NCBI GenBank assembly: GCA_905250075.1 | Contig: CAJNOP010000088.1 | Span: 434,001 to 498,000, forward strand | Direction of reading: 5' to 3' | DNA from: Rotaria sp. Silwood1 | Lineage: Eukaryota; Rotifera; Eurotatoria; Philodinida; Philodinidae | Length of the DNA stretch: 64,000 nt | In this document: piece after piece, positions 47,522 through 60,100 of the stretch | Layout: each line of letters starts with the position of its first letter | How positions within the stretch are numbered: position 1 is the first letter of the stretch | Position numbers and translations under genes: made by a program | The notes under the pieces: model-generated | Seen by the model: the letters and a program-made list of their open reading frames with translations, nothing else | Told to the model about the DNA's origin: nothing | Databases searched by the model: none

Positions 47522-48544
47522 ATGTCGTCATCTTCAACATCATCAAATATGATTGTTTGGCTGAATGATATAAACCTACAGTTGAATCGTTATTTTCCAT
47601 TGCCATTTCTCATACTCGGTACAATCGGTGTGATTTTAAATATTATAATATTTACTCGTCGAAGTCTTTTCATTAATTCATGTACACATTATCTGTTAGG
47701 AAATACAATCGCTAACTTCGTTGTACTCTATTGGGTTGTCATAACACGAATTCTCTCCGATGGCTATAAAATTGATCCGAGTACTACATCGAATACATTT
47801 TGTAAAGTGCGATACTTTTTTACATATGTTCCACGAACACTTTCAACATGGTGTATCTTATTGGCCTGTGCTGATCGGTGGGCATCGAGCATAAAAGTGC
47901 AGCGACGCTTTAACAGTGTGTCATTCGCTCGTATAGTCATTGTAACAACCACCATCATATGTATCATGTCATATTCTCATGTGCTGATTTACTTCGGTGT
48001 TAATAAAAGTTCTAATTCAACGTCATGCTACGCACTACCAGGACCCTATCGTATCTTTTCCGATCTTCAATACCTTGTTTTTTATGCCTTGGGTTCACCT
48101 GTAATTATGTTGGCTTTTGGTTTAGCTACTCTTCGCAATCTTCAACGGATTCACCGCCAAGTATTACCGAATGGTGTACAATTGACAAAAAGTATTGTAC
48201 GACGCGATAGTCAATTGTTGGTAATGCTTTTCATGCAAGTGGCTTTGATTATCGTCTGTACAGTTCCATTTGCCGGTCAAAAGTTGTATGATACATTTAC
48301 GCTAAATGTGAAAAAATCTCCCCTACGAATCGCACAAGACAATTTAAGTGCAGCAGTTGTCCGTATCTTATCTTATGGTTCTCATGCATTTGGCTTTTTT
48401 ATGTACACTCTTTCGGCGCGCATCTTCCGAATGGAATTACTCAAAACAATGAATAACGTATATCGCCGATTCATAGGTCTACATCTGAATGTAGCAATGA
48501 CAGGAAATCTTGTTTTGACACACATGCATACTGTTGAGACGTAA
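47522..48544 (+). CDS. Rhodopsin-like 7-transmembrane receptor (divergent, rotifer type)
   Basis: A single exon of 340 residues with seven hydrophobic segments. TM1 spans about 27-46. The TM3 end carries DRW at 118-120 in the place of DRY. C94 before TM3 and C169 in the second extracellular loop would form the usual disulphide. The N-terminus is short with no signal peptide. TM7 ends SHAFGFFMYTLSARIFR; the standard NPxxY is absent and an (F/Y)xxY-T-L pattern stands in its place, followed by a basic amphipathic helix 8. This suits the lineage-expanded class A receptors of rotifers. The ligand is unknown; a peptide is a reasonable guess from loop and core composition. AATAAA follows 63 nt after the stop. 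Confidence 0.82.
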   Translation: MSSSSTSSNMIVWLNDINLQLNRYFPLPFLILGTIGVILNIIIFTRRSLFINSCTHYLLGNTIANFVVLYWVVITRILSDGYKIDPSTTSNTFCKVRYFFTYVPRTLSTWCILLACADRWASSIKVQRRFNSVSFARIVIVTTTIICIMSYSHVLIYFGVNKSSNSTSCYALPGPYRIFSDLQYLVFYALGSPVIMLAFGLATLRNLQRIHRQVLPNGVQLTKSIVRRDSQLLVMLFMQVALIIVCTVPFAGQKLYDTFTLNVKKSPLRIAQDNLSAAVVRILSYGSHAFGFFMYTLSARIFRMELLKTMNNVYRRFIGLHLNVAMTGNLVLTHMHTVET

Positions 48545-51500
48545 ACATTCATTAGTGGAATAGACAAACTGAATGAACAAACTATGTTTAATTTGATGTA
48601 TTGTAAAATAAATAGCTTGCAAATTGCTATCATCATTCGAAATAGATGTGTCTTCTGTCTGACTTCGAATTTATGTGAACAAAGAAAGTCGGTTACGTTG
48701 AGCTTTTGCATAAAAGTATCGATACATTGGTCATATCTATGAGAAAAGTGCTATATCAACAGATGGAGCGGATCAGACAGCCTGGCCTGCTTCTGACTTT
48801 CCATTGCGAGCGTCGAGTCGAATGAAAACAACTGGCCAACTGTGCCAATGCTTTTAAATAGTTTTCCCTTAGTTTCAGAAGGTTTTATCCTAACGTGAAA
48901 TCTTGTTTGATGAATTCAACGATGCTGATATTTCTGAGAAATATCTATTGACTAGAATATGATAGTGGAGTATTATTTGACTAATGAAGAGGACAACCAA
49001 TGAAAAGGTGACTATTGATGATGATTATGAACAACAAAACCTGTTACTGTTGTGGTACTCTGTGCATCATCATTGATATTTAGCAAATGTATGTAAATAA
49101 ACATCTATAATACCTATTTTCGGAACTGAATTGTAGCTACGACGTTAAACAAATGACTTTCAGCCGTCTCTATTGGCCTTGTTTGCACCTAATATTTCTC
49201 AATAGATACGTATCTCATCTTCGATCAACCAACTGTTGAACATCATTATTCGATGATCATTTTGCATGACATTTATTTTATTTTTTCACTTTTCTTTAAC
49301 ATCATGTTCCATTTTTACAATTTCTAACGAATCATTTTCATGTAGATATTTATCCAATTTTAACTCTTTCATCTTCATTTGCTATTTTTGCATTCTAATT
49401 CATTTTCACTAACCTTCCAACTTTTTTTTTGTTTTTAATATTTACTCAACTAATCTCAATCACTGTTTCAAATACTTTGTTTTACAAGTCTTGATGAATT
49501 AAAGAGTGAAACTCAAACGATTCGGATGAAAAATATTTTAAGTTCTTCGGCGTGCTAGAATAATGAAAAAAATGCAGAGTGAGATTCATATTTTTCTTGA
49601 GACAGAATATTCTATCAATTACACTGCACTAAATTACTGCTTTCACCAGTATTGAGTATCTTAATTTTTTTGTCACCAAAAATAAGACATCATTAATATC
49701 CATCTTTTTTTCAACCACTTTATGGATTACTACTGAACATTCAATTTTTTTGCAAAGTTGTAATATGACGGCTATTGTTGTTGTAATTAAGTTTTAGTTT
49801 AATACATTGACATGTATATAATAGAATTTGTTTTTTGAAGATTTGGTTTTCACAGTAACATAAATCATAGACCTTCTTTTCAATTTATCGCATATTGAAA
49901 CGATGAAACTTTTTGATGGCAAAAGGATTAAACTAATCAAACATTGTAGTGTTAGGTTTTGAACAATCCTCAATAAACAACTAACAACTGTTGAATCAGC
50001 AGCAATACCTGAACTACTCAAAATATTAATGCATTTGAATGTTTTCCTTTGGATGATCAAAAGTATCATTTGTTGAAAAGATGTTTACATTATTCGAAAG
50101 AAAGAAAATCTCTTTTTATTTACAGGATGAATGATGAATAATACGAATCTGATCATATATCTATCTTTCATAGATTCGTATGAATTACATATATCATTTG
50201 AACATCAATTACTTTGAATTTATCACGTACTAAAGCAGATGCTCTGAAACTATTAACTTTTACAAAGTACATCAATTACGGTTTTGTGTTTTGATTCCTC
50301 TTTCTCGTTTTTTTTCCCTGTTTCTAAATACAGATTCATACTTCGATTCTCTTTCTTGCATCAAAATACGTACATCATTTTAGAATCTTCACTAAATGGA
50401 TATAGATGGATGGAAAGTAACTTGTGCAATTTTGAAGAATAGCACGTTTACTTTCTTTTTAAAAATGCCTACTATGAACTGAAAAAGCAAAGAGAGAACA
50501 TTGAGATAGAGACAGAATAGCTATAATTAACATAGTAAATGACGTCGGATAAACGTAAAAAGAAGATAGAAGAAAAAGGGAAAGAAAAGGTACTGATCAC
50601 TATAGATATTTATGCATGGAAAGAGAACGTATTGATTGCTACGGAAGAAGCGCGAATGAAAGTTCGATATTACCGAACAGCTACCTTAGGACAAAAATAC
50701 ACAAGAGACATAGTTCTCATCATTGTTGACGTATATTGTCGATTGCTGAATAATTCGATAATCGAATGTTTGTGAGTTATCAGCGAATGATAACAAAGAA
50801 ATTTGGAGTATTTGTAGAATATTGTGTTGTTTTCAAAATAGCATATCACATATTAGACAATGAGATGAGAAAGAAAAAAAAAATTTTTCCACATTATTGA
50901 TCACATATTATCTATAAAAATATATTCAATTCTAACATATTTCACTTTACTCGTTACTCAAATCATTATTGCTTCAATCAAACACAATAGTTAACAGTGA
51001 ATATGCGTGTTTTGTTTACTTGCGTTTTTGCTACTGACGCATCTCCAAATAAGAGAAAACTTGAGATCCATCCGATGTTTCATTTTCATGAACGAGAGCG
51101 TCATGAAACAACCTCTTCATCCACGTGTCAAACCGAATCTATTCTGTGCTGCGACAGCGTTCAAAACTCTGGTAAACCTTTTTTTGCATAGCTAGTGATC
51201 AGAGAGTCTTGTTTTTGAAAACGATCGTGCTTCATGTTGATTTCAATGATTTTGATTTTAAGACGATGCTGCGGTAGTGAATCTCCTGGGAGTTTTCGGA
51301 ATTGTTTTCTCAAGTGATGTTGTTCCTGTTGATATGTGTTGTTCTTTTCTTTTATCAATGACACAAATGAAAGATTCTGCGATCAATTCTAGGTGTCACC
51401 TGCGCACCTATTTGTGTAATTGGTCTCGATTCTGGTGATAGTTCTTGAGGTAATGCCGTTTGTTGCGCGGTGAGTTGTTCGAATGAGTCTTTCTTGTTTG

Positions 51501-51705
51501 ATTATTTTTCACCAATGTCACGCTTTCTCTTGTAGAGAAATAATTTTGGGGTCATCGCACTCAACTGCACAACTATCGATATTTCACTGTAAAACAAATC
51601 AATGTCGCCTAATCATCAAGAACAAAAAGATATTTAACTTTTATTTATTGCTTTAGCTTTTTTAATACTTTCATTTATCGATCTCTCTTTCTATTTATAT
51701 ATATA
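48545..51705. other. Intergenic; weak coding-like patch at 51000-51560
   Basis: Mostly AT-rich. At 51380-51540 the minus strand reads open with SFEQLTAQQTALPQELSPES, and both strands near 51000-51360 are open and richer in G+C than their surroundings. I recognise no family and no convincing splice structure, so I leave it as a possible exon. Confidence 0.3.
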
Positions 51706-52662
51706 AAGGGTGTTTCATAATAACTGACGATAAATTGTTATTCATATTTTTCATACTTTTTCTTGACATAGAGGGCTGAAATTTTTATCACATATATATC
51801 TAATGAAGATCTTCTGTTTCTGAAAGTTTCAGGTCTCTAGCTATAACTACTGGTGAAATACATCGACCACATTTGAATACATGAATTTTCGTAATCGACC
51901 TAGCGGAGCAGTTACATAGGTGGTTAACCAAAAACTCACAAAGTATTCAGAAAATTTTCTTTCATATCAGAATTTGTAGAGCTTTTTCTGCTGATCATTT
52001 TAGTAAAAACATGTTTCGAATTTCATTGAGAAATGACGATGTTATAGTCAAAATATTTATCGCAAAAAATAGAAGATGTCAGATTTTTTTCATAGAAATA
52101 TCGCATACAATGTTCAATCGAGAATTATTCATCCTATTTGCTTATATTTCAGAAACGGACTATAGGATCTTGTAGAGCAAGGTTTCCTCTACAAAACCTA
52201 CTAAGTCACATTTCTCCAGAATATAGCCACATTTTGAGATATACGAATCGACTTCCTTACGCTTTAACCTATTTTAAAGTGTTTAGTATTTTGCCTATAA
52301 CACCGTCATTTCTCAATGAAATTGGAAAAGTTTTTTTACCAAAATGATCAGCGGGAAACGCTCTACAAATTCTGATACGAAAAAAAATTTTCTGAGCAGT
52401 TTGTGATTTTTTGGTTAACTACTTATGGAAATATTCTGCAACATTTTCACAATAAAAAGTATTGAAAAATCGATTTCGAAAATTTATATATTTGAATGTT
52501 GTTGATGTATTTCACCAGTAGTTATAGCTAGAGACCTGAAACTTTCAGAAACAGAAGATCTTCATTAGATATATATGTGATAAAAATTTCAGCCCTCGAT
52601 GTCAAGAAAAAGTATGAAAAATATGAATAACAATTTATCGTCAGTTATTATGGAACACCCTT
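51706..52662. mobile_element. Foldback/MITE with TA target duplication, 957 bp
   Basis: Termini AAGGGTGTTTCATAATAACT and inverted AAGGGTGTTCCATAATAACT are flanked by TA (51704-51705, 52663-52664). The arms match nearly perfectly for about 190 bp, to TATAACTACTGGTGAAATAC. Looser pairing continues to 52020 and 52350 (AAAATGATCAGC.. on both sides). No transposase. Likely a non-autonomous Tc1/mariner-type element. Confidence 0.77.
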
Positions 52663-53735
52663 TATATCTCAATACTAATTAAAAACTTAAGATCTCTTTT
52701 TCTCTTGATCAGTGTGACATTTCAAATTTTGACAATTTGTGTAACGGACAACATTGCTAAGTGATGTTTGGACGATGGCTATATGCCAGTTTTCTTCGAT
52801 TACATTTTTAACGCATCTTTTTATTGAATTTTTCTTTGTATAAGAGGTTCAAGCAATCCTGTTTACGTCCAAAAAATATAAATTATATAATGATTTAATG
52901 AAATCCTGTGAGCCAAAAACATATATTGTGTTTGCACGACTAGTGGAACTTTTCAGTCCATTTTATTGCACAATATTTCACGAGATAATCTATATGGAGA
53001 TCTGTTCATTTACTTCTCACAGTCAAAGCAGCGACTTTGCGCATAGTAAGACATAATACAAGTGAATAGTGCATCTGATTGCAAATGATTATTTTTTCAC
53101 GTGAATAAACATATAAACATTTTCTTTGTCCTTTCATAACTGCCCTAAAAAGAAAGTGTCGTTGTGTAGATGCGGGTGTTTGTTTCATCCACACTCATAC
53201 TTCGTTTAAAAAGAATTTTTCGAATTACTGCAATTCTAAAAACATTCATGTACTCCACTGACTTACATTAAGAAATTTTCTCTTGTAAACACACTGATTA
53301 CAGTTTGAACTGTATACATATAAATTTGATGTAAATAATTTCATTGTAATGGTCCAACTATTGTTGAAATGGCATCCTACCAATCTTTTTTTTGGTTTTC
53401 TTATGATAGAAAGTAAAATCGTTCATCAGCGAACAATGTTCACAGTGAAGAACAAATATTTATTATTTGAAGAAGGAAACTTTTTTTTTTCATATAACAC
53501 ATCACAGAATGCGAACTAATTTGTAAATTTCAACGTTTGTTCATAAAGAAAAAAGCAATATGTGATTAATACAGATTAGTAATAGTAAATAAAGTGAGAA
53601 AAAAAGCAGAAATTTTTACAACTTGACAAATATCATAAAAGTTGGATACTTGTTTAAATGGACTGATTGCAGTAAACTGTTCTTCTTTTGTAAAGCAGAA
53701 AATTAACCCATTCAATAATCTTCATATTTCATCTA
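52663..53735. other. Intergenic, no gene recognised
   Basis: AT-rich 3' flank of TMEM165. It contains the degenerate G-rich tract at 53163-53201. Confidence 0.45.
53163..53201. repeat. Degenerate G-rich tract with opposed ATCCACACTCATAC
   Basis: TGTGTAGATGCGGGTGTTTG followed by TCATCCACACTCATACT; same pattern as at 31988 and 35694. Confidence 0.4.
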
Positions 53736-54739
53736 TTATTTATCAGGACGGATAACAAAAGCTGATAGAGCAAAACCTAAAAATACAACACCACCAACTA
53801 ATGTAACTGTCTTTGGTGATATTCGTTGAGCAATAAAACGACCACCAATAACAGCTAATCCAGTACATAAACCATGACCAATTGTACCACCAACAATAAC
53901 ACCTAGAAGATTTTCACTAGCAGCTAATACAATTGTAGTTATTTGAGATCGATCCCCCCATTCCTAACAAGTAAAAGCATTTAAATATAAATACTCATTT
54001 TATTTATACGTACAGCAAGAAAAGTCATAATCAATGATTGAATAAATATGGGCGATACATAACGACGAATAATCAACGTAATATTCGTCATAGTACTTTT
54101 TGTGGTTAACTTTTGTTGTTGTTGATTTCCTTTTGATGAATTATCTAAGGGTCTATCATCAGCACCTGATTCAAGATCATTAGTAGCTTCAGCTTTTTCT
54201 ACTTCTTGTTGAACTTCTTCATATTCTTCTGTACCTTCATCAGGTGACATAAGATATCCATCTTTTAACATTTTAATACCAAAACCAGCAAATAATATAC
54301 TTGATATATAATATGTATAAATACGCGGGATAAAAGTTGTTACAATATTTCCTAATAATGCTGATAGAATTGTCATAGCCCCAAGAGCACTCATTGCTCC
54401 AATATATATAATTAAACGTGAATGACGCATTGCTAAAATAGCAGCAATAAAAAATGTTTTATCACCTAATTCTGAAACAATAATAACAGATATTGATGCA
54501 ATAAATGCATGAATAAAACCAAGATTTGCACTATTTTGATTTTTTTCTTTCGTTTTATCATGCAATTGATCGTCTTTATTTTTATTGGTCAAGACTTTTG
54601 TTCCATTAGATAATGTTATTTGAACTTGAGATAATTGTTGAGTTTTAAAATAACCATTGGAATAAAGATATAATGAGAGAAATAATAATGAAAAGCCAAT
54701 AAATGTGGCTAATAAAAATATACGTGTTGTAATAACCAT
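53736..54739 (-). CDS. TMEM165: TMEM165/GDT1 family Golgi Mn2+/Ca2+ transporter
   Basis: Exons 54014-54739 and 53736-53963 with a 50-nt intron; 317 residues. An N-terminal hydrophobic segment (about 8-30) is followed by two repeats of the UPF0016 fold. Each carries the signature ExGD(K/R)(S/T): SELGDKTFFIAAILAMR in the first repeat and EWGDRSQITTIVLAASEN at the start of exon 2. The acidic residues of these motifs bind the transported ion. A loop of charged residues (about 160-210) separates the halves. Length and order equal human TMEM165 (324) and yeast Gdt1. The family exchanges Mn2+/Ca2+ for protons in the Golgi and so supports Mn-dependent glycosyltransferases; glucosidase I, an N-glycan enzyme, is the next gene on the same strand, though that is probably coincidence. 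Confidence 0.94.
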
Positions 54740-56250
54740 TTCACGAAACTATATTAAGAAATAAAAATGAAATCAATTTAAATATATTTATATAGTGTAG
54801 AACAAAATTATTTAACCAAGAGTGATTATCAAATTCTCTTAGATGAAATTTTCAACACTAAGAACGTGCAAATATAATTTTGTTCAGCTACAAAATGAGG
54901 CATCTTCGAATTCTGTACGACCTTTTTTGGTCGAGATACAACAAGTTAATTAAAGTCCCAAATTAAATCTTACAAAGAAAATAGTAGAAAAAAAGTTTCA
55001 TGATGAAACTCATCGAGTCAGTTTCAGACTTGTAGTCGGATCTGTACTAGAAATGCATAGAAAATGCCAAGAGCAGAATATAAGTCACCGATGAAAAGTA
55101 TCTTGTATTTTTCGAACCACTATCAGATTCAGACTAAAAAACTTCGAGCTTGATGGACTCTACTTCTCAGACTGTTATAAGATTGCTGTCTCACAGCAAA
55201 AAAAGATCGTAGAAAACGCGGAAACATCAAAGTTTGTAGAAAATTATTTCCTCTATCATTTCGTGAAACATAAAAAAATCACATCTGCGCATTCTTGATG
55301 TTGAAAAACATGAAATTTGACTTTCTAGGAAACCCATCGTGGGGAATCGAATTATTGTTTCTATTTTCTTGTGTTTCTGTTATATAGATTTTTCTTCATT
55401 CAAATCACTATTTGGATGTTTTTAGCAAATAAAAGAGTGAAAAAAAATTTTAAAATAAGTTTTGTTGGGGAATTTAGGTAACCATTGTAAATTTCATTTT
55501 CATTAGAAAAAAGTTTGGTCTTTTTTTTTTTATTACAGTCTGGGCCGATAGAGGAAAACTTATACTAACATGTTAGATTAGCAAAGCAGGATGTTTTATG
55601 AAAAAAAAAACAACTAAATAAGCCACATGAGCAATTTTGCATATTCTATGTAAAGAGATAATATGAACCTACTTTGTGATAAAGTATAAAACACTTATCA
55701 CCAGGAATGCATTGTAAAATCACAGATTAATAATTTTAATAAAATGAAAGAGAATAATCTGAAATTAAATAAACTATGTGTCAGATATATCCTTATAAAT
55801 AAGACAGTCGAACGTAGTTTTAAAGTGCAATAAGGAATGAACAAATCATTTTCAACTTAGTTTTCAAATGAGTTATTCAAAGAATAGAAAAAAACAATTT
55901 TGAAATAAATTATCAAAATAAATGATTGAATAACTAGTTTATTAGTTTTATCAAATTATTGTAACTTAATATAATGACATCAAAATATACCTCAAATATG
56001 AATCCTTAATGAACTAAAAAGAAGAGTACAATTCATCTAAAAATTGACAAAAGAAATAAGCAAGATCGTTTTCTTATCTTAAGAATGAAAATTCATTTTA
56101 TTTTTTTTTGCATATAAATAACATGAACAATAACAGTGTCAAACAAAAACAAAACAGCTTAACAATGTAACGGAGTATCACATCATCATATTCACGTACT
56201 TTCCTATTCTAACTTATCTCTTATAGCAAAAAATCAAAATTAAAGTGGAG
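54740..56250. other. Intergenic, no gene recognised
   Basis: AT-rich upstream flank of TMEM165 with long A runs. Nothing further seen. Confidence 0.45.
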
Positions 56251-57135
56251 GCAAAAAGTTTAGAAACGAAGTATTTTTTACTTAATAGTAACAATTATGA
56301 AAGTCAAAGAAAAGACTTGATTATTTAAAACCATTTCCTATCAGAAGATATATTTTTCAAATTCTCATTAACAATTTCGGATAGTAAACAAGGTCCTATC
56401 TTCGACGAACTACATTCATTTCATGAAAGGCTCTAAAATGTATAACAGAGTAACGAATGAGCCGAAAGTTTTTCTCAACCGATTAGAATGGTCAACACAA
56501 ACTATAAATTATTGTGCTCTTTCTGGAGCCAGGTTTACAATTTCTATTAGACTCATATTTTTGGAGTTATAAAAGAATCTATGGAAGGTCAGAGAATAAA
56601 GTCGGGAAGGGTCTCAGAACCAAAAAAAAAACTTTTTTCAGACTTACAAAAGGCACTCGGCTATTTCTGAAAGATTGCTTCGAGAACTTTGGTTCTTTAT
56701 GGCGCTTGCTAAGCAGAACATCTGCTTTTAGGTACTGATCCAAAACATTTCTATACAATGCGGTCAAACGAAAAGATGTGAAACTTGAACAAAACTGACA
56801 TCTTTAAACTAGAAATACGAAATTGTTGAAAAACATCATAGAAATAATTTCAAACTGAATACAATAGGGACTTCGAAAATGTTGGTCCATCCGTTACTAT
56901 CTTTTCCACTTTATGGCATTTCATAGAATGATTGTTGTTCGCTGAAAATAGATCATTTAGAGGTCGAGAACGTCTTATTTTGTTGAAAAATGTTTTCTGT
57001 ATCATATGAACTTGCTTTCAAAACTTTTTTGATAGAACTTAAAAAACTGGTTTTCTAGAGATATTCTATCTAAACTTGTTAATGGAAATTTAACGAATAC
57101 AGCTTCTAATATTACTTCGTTTCTAAACTTTTTGC
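56251..57135. mobile_element. Decayed Tc1/mariner-like element, about 885 bp
   Basis: A perfect 23-bp inverted pair (GCAAAAAGTTTAGAAACGAA..) lies at 56251-56273 and 57113-57135, with weaker similarity just outside (GTGGAG on the left). The motif resembles Tc1-type termini (CAGTGGxGGCAAAAGTTT). Inner frames such as 56514-56738 show no recognisable transposase. The right end abuts the glucosidase I stop, so the repeat may overlap that gene's 3' processing region. Confidence 0.5.
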
Positions 57136-57165
57136 TTGTATAATTTAGATTAAAACAAAAATTCA

Positions 57166-57171
57166 TTTATT
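57166..57171 (-). terminator. AATAAA overlapping the MOGS stop codon
   Basis: The stop TAA (57167-57169) is contained in the hexamer, implying a 3' UTR of only some 10-30 nt. Confidence 0.55.
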
Positions 57172-60100
57172 GATCATATAATTCCGACATAATCAAAACA
57201 ATCAATGATGACCATCCTGTAAATGGATGACTACCTTTTCCATTTCCAGTTTTATCATCATATTGTTCCCAAATATGACCTGTGTTATCATAGACACGTA
57301 ACATATTATTTATAAGATTTGTACGTAATTGTTTATAAATCTGTTTAGCTTTATCAGAATATGGACCAGGAATGTTTGCATAATGTTGTAAAGCTGATAA
57401 AACCATATAATTCATATTTATCCATATAGCACCTAAATGATTATTTTCGAAAATTTAATTATCATCGACAAAAAATAAAGCAATATTTATACCTCTCCAA
57501 TAAGGTGGATCATGTTCAGTATTTCGCATTCCATATATAGAACTTGATCGTGCTAATGATCGAAGACCATATGGTGTCCATAATAAAGTTGAATTTTTTA
57601 AATCATTTAAAATTTTTTCAAGTTTATTCGATTGTGGATTTAAAATACGTATCATTAATGGAAAAAGAGAAACATAACCAAAATGTTTGACATATTTATA
57701 ATTAAGATCTGATTCTTTAATTACTTGTCTAATCATATGTGTTTGTTGATATTGTTGTGTTGGTGATTGTTTTGGTATTAATACACGTTCTAATTGAACA
57801 TAATCTGTATGTAAACCATAATCAGCATACATTTCATATTCTTCAGACCAATGTAATTGATCAAGTAAATCATTATTTATAAGTAATTGTGCATAATTTA
57901 AATATTTATTTGTTTGTTCATTATTTAATATTGAATAAAGTTTACCAATAACATTTGAAGCTAATGTCATCCAACAACGTAAATCTAAATGACGTTCAAA
58001 ATTCGTTGGATGTGATGCACGTGGATAATCATCTAAACCACTTGTTAAAGTTTTTGGATTAAGTTCATATATTGATGAAGCATTTCGACCACGCCAACGA
58101 AATGTAAATGGTATTGGACCAGTTTGTGTATGATTATACCATTGATACCATTTTTCTAAACGTTGAATAAATGGTAATGTAAAAAGATGATTAGCTTGAT
58201 TTGTTTTCAATAAATAATCAATTGTTAAAAAGAATGTTGGAGGATTTGCATTATTGGTATATTGAACAATAAATTCTGATGGAACACGAGCACGAGCTTC
58301 ATCACCGAGTATTATTTCCTAGAAATGAAATCGGATTGTTAAAATGCGTGAGTTAAAAAAAATGACAACTTTCGAACCAATATATCTCTTTAGATTTATA
58401 ATGTGAAATATTGAATAGCACGATCTTTAATAAACTTTTCTAGAACGGACCAAACTAAAGGATGATTCAATATCTTTCAATTAGTTAAAAAAATCAATCG
58501 GTATTATTTATCATAATATGTACATCAGATATAGAATCGGTTGGATGTTTAAACGGCCATGGCATTTAATTTTGTACTTTCTATTTTTCATCTAACTTTC
58601 TTCCCCAGGATCAATGATTTAAGGTTTTCAGTGGATACAGACTATCAATAGAACTTGAGATATGTTTGAAGAATAAATAATTTCCATCGTTCAAATGCTG
58701 TCTATATTTTCAAAATCAAAAAACCACTTATGATGTCAAATGCAAAATTCTTTTTCTTGCATTAGGTTACATTCTTTATTGTATAGAATAATATTAAGAT
58801 TCTAACAGAAATCATACAACAGTCAAGATTACTCAAATTTGTTAGAACTTTTACTGAACATTTATTAAATATATATACTTCCTATGTTTAGCAATTATTG
58901 GATTTTCTTTTTGTTCAATTTGAAAATATAATGATACGATAGGAATAGAGATGTGCAGGACTGAAATTTGGTACTAGGTGTTAACTAAATCAACAACTGT
59001 TGAAAGATTTTTTTTAAATATTATACGAACAAATTCCGAAATAGCCTTCTCAATATTAGAGCTGAATTTTCTTTTGGTGAATTAAGAAATGAAATAAACA
59101 GGGATATTGACTGATCCGTATCCCGATGAAGATAAAACAGATGCACTCACAATGATAGACTTTCCCATTGTATGATAGTTATGTTTTTGCTTATTTTAAT
59201 TAATCTCTATCAGGTATTATTCATTGTAGTTTCTACTGCTTACAAATAAAATAATGAGAAAATAATTTTTCTTTTCTATATTACACCTTCTTTTCTGTTG
59301 AAAATATTTATTCTAGTCTTAAATTCTTACTCGAGGTATCCATCCATTACTATTAAGCATATCAAACCAATGTTTAATAATATCGATAGTAATATTTTGA
59401 TTCCATCGAGCAATAAGAAGATTATGAAAACCTTCATCCCAAAGAAAACCACGTGGAAAAAAAGAACGTGATGGTACAGCTGTATATAAACTTGTTGTCC
59501 AATATTGATCAGGAGTTTTTTGATTTGCTTTTGCTACTAATGATTGACCTAGAAATAAATCAATAAAGAAATCTTTTTTTATTTTTTTGAAAATATTAAT
59601 TAACATTTACCAGTAAAATAAGAAATTCCACCAATTAAATTACTTAATGTTGAACGAGCAAAATGAATTGTTGTTTCATTCATTTTATGTTTCGTTTTTA
59701 ATTGAAATATATTTTCAAAACGTTGATCAAATTGTTTTTGTAATCGAAGAATTTCTTTATTAAAATATGAACTAGTTAAATCTTGTTGTCGTTCATTATC
59801 TGATGAATCTGATTGATAGATAATATCAAATGAAAATGTTTCATCAACTAATGGTTGTCGTAAAGTTATTTGAATAAAAAATGTATTATGTTCGAATTCT
59901 TTAAATATTTGATCAGCTAATATAAAAAATGGTTCCTTTGGAGGATTGTATGTTAATTTTCTTTGAATATCACGATGAATTGTATCCAATTGAAAGACAT
60001 CTGTTAATGTACGAATAATAGGTTGATGAGATAATGTATTTAATTGAATTTTAATAGTAAATTTATCTAATTCATTTGTTTCACCACGAATAGTTATAGT

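Noticed and set aside
50539-50775. 78-residue Lys/Glu-rich frame
   Set aside because: Starts well but shows no domain and lies in purine-rich sequence; not enough to call a gene.
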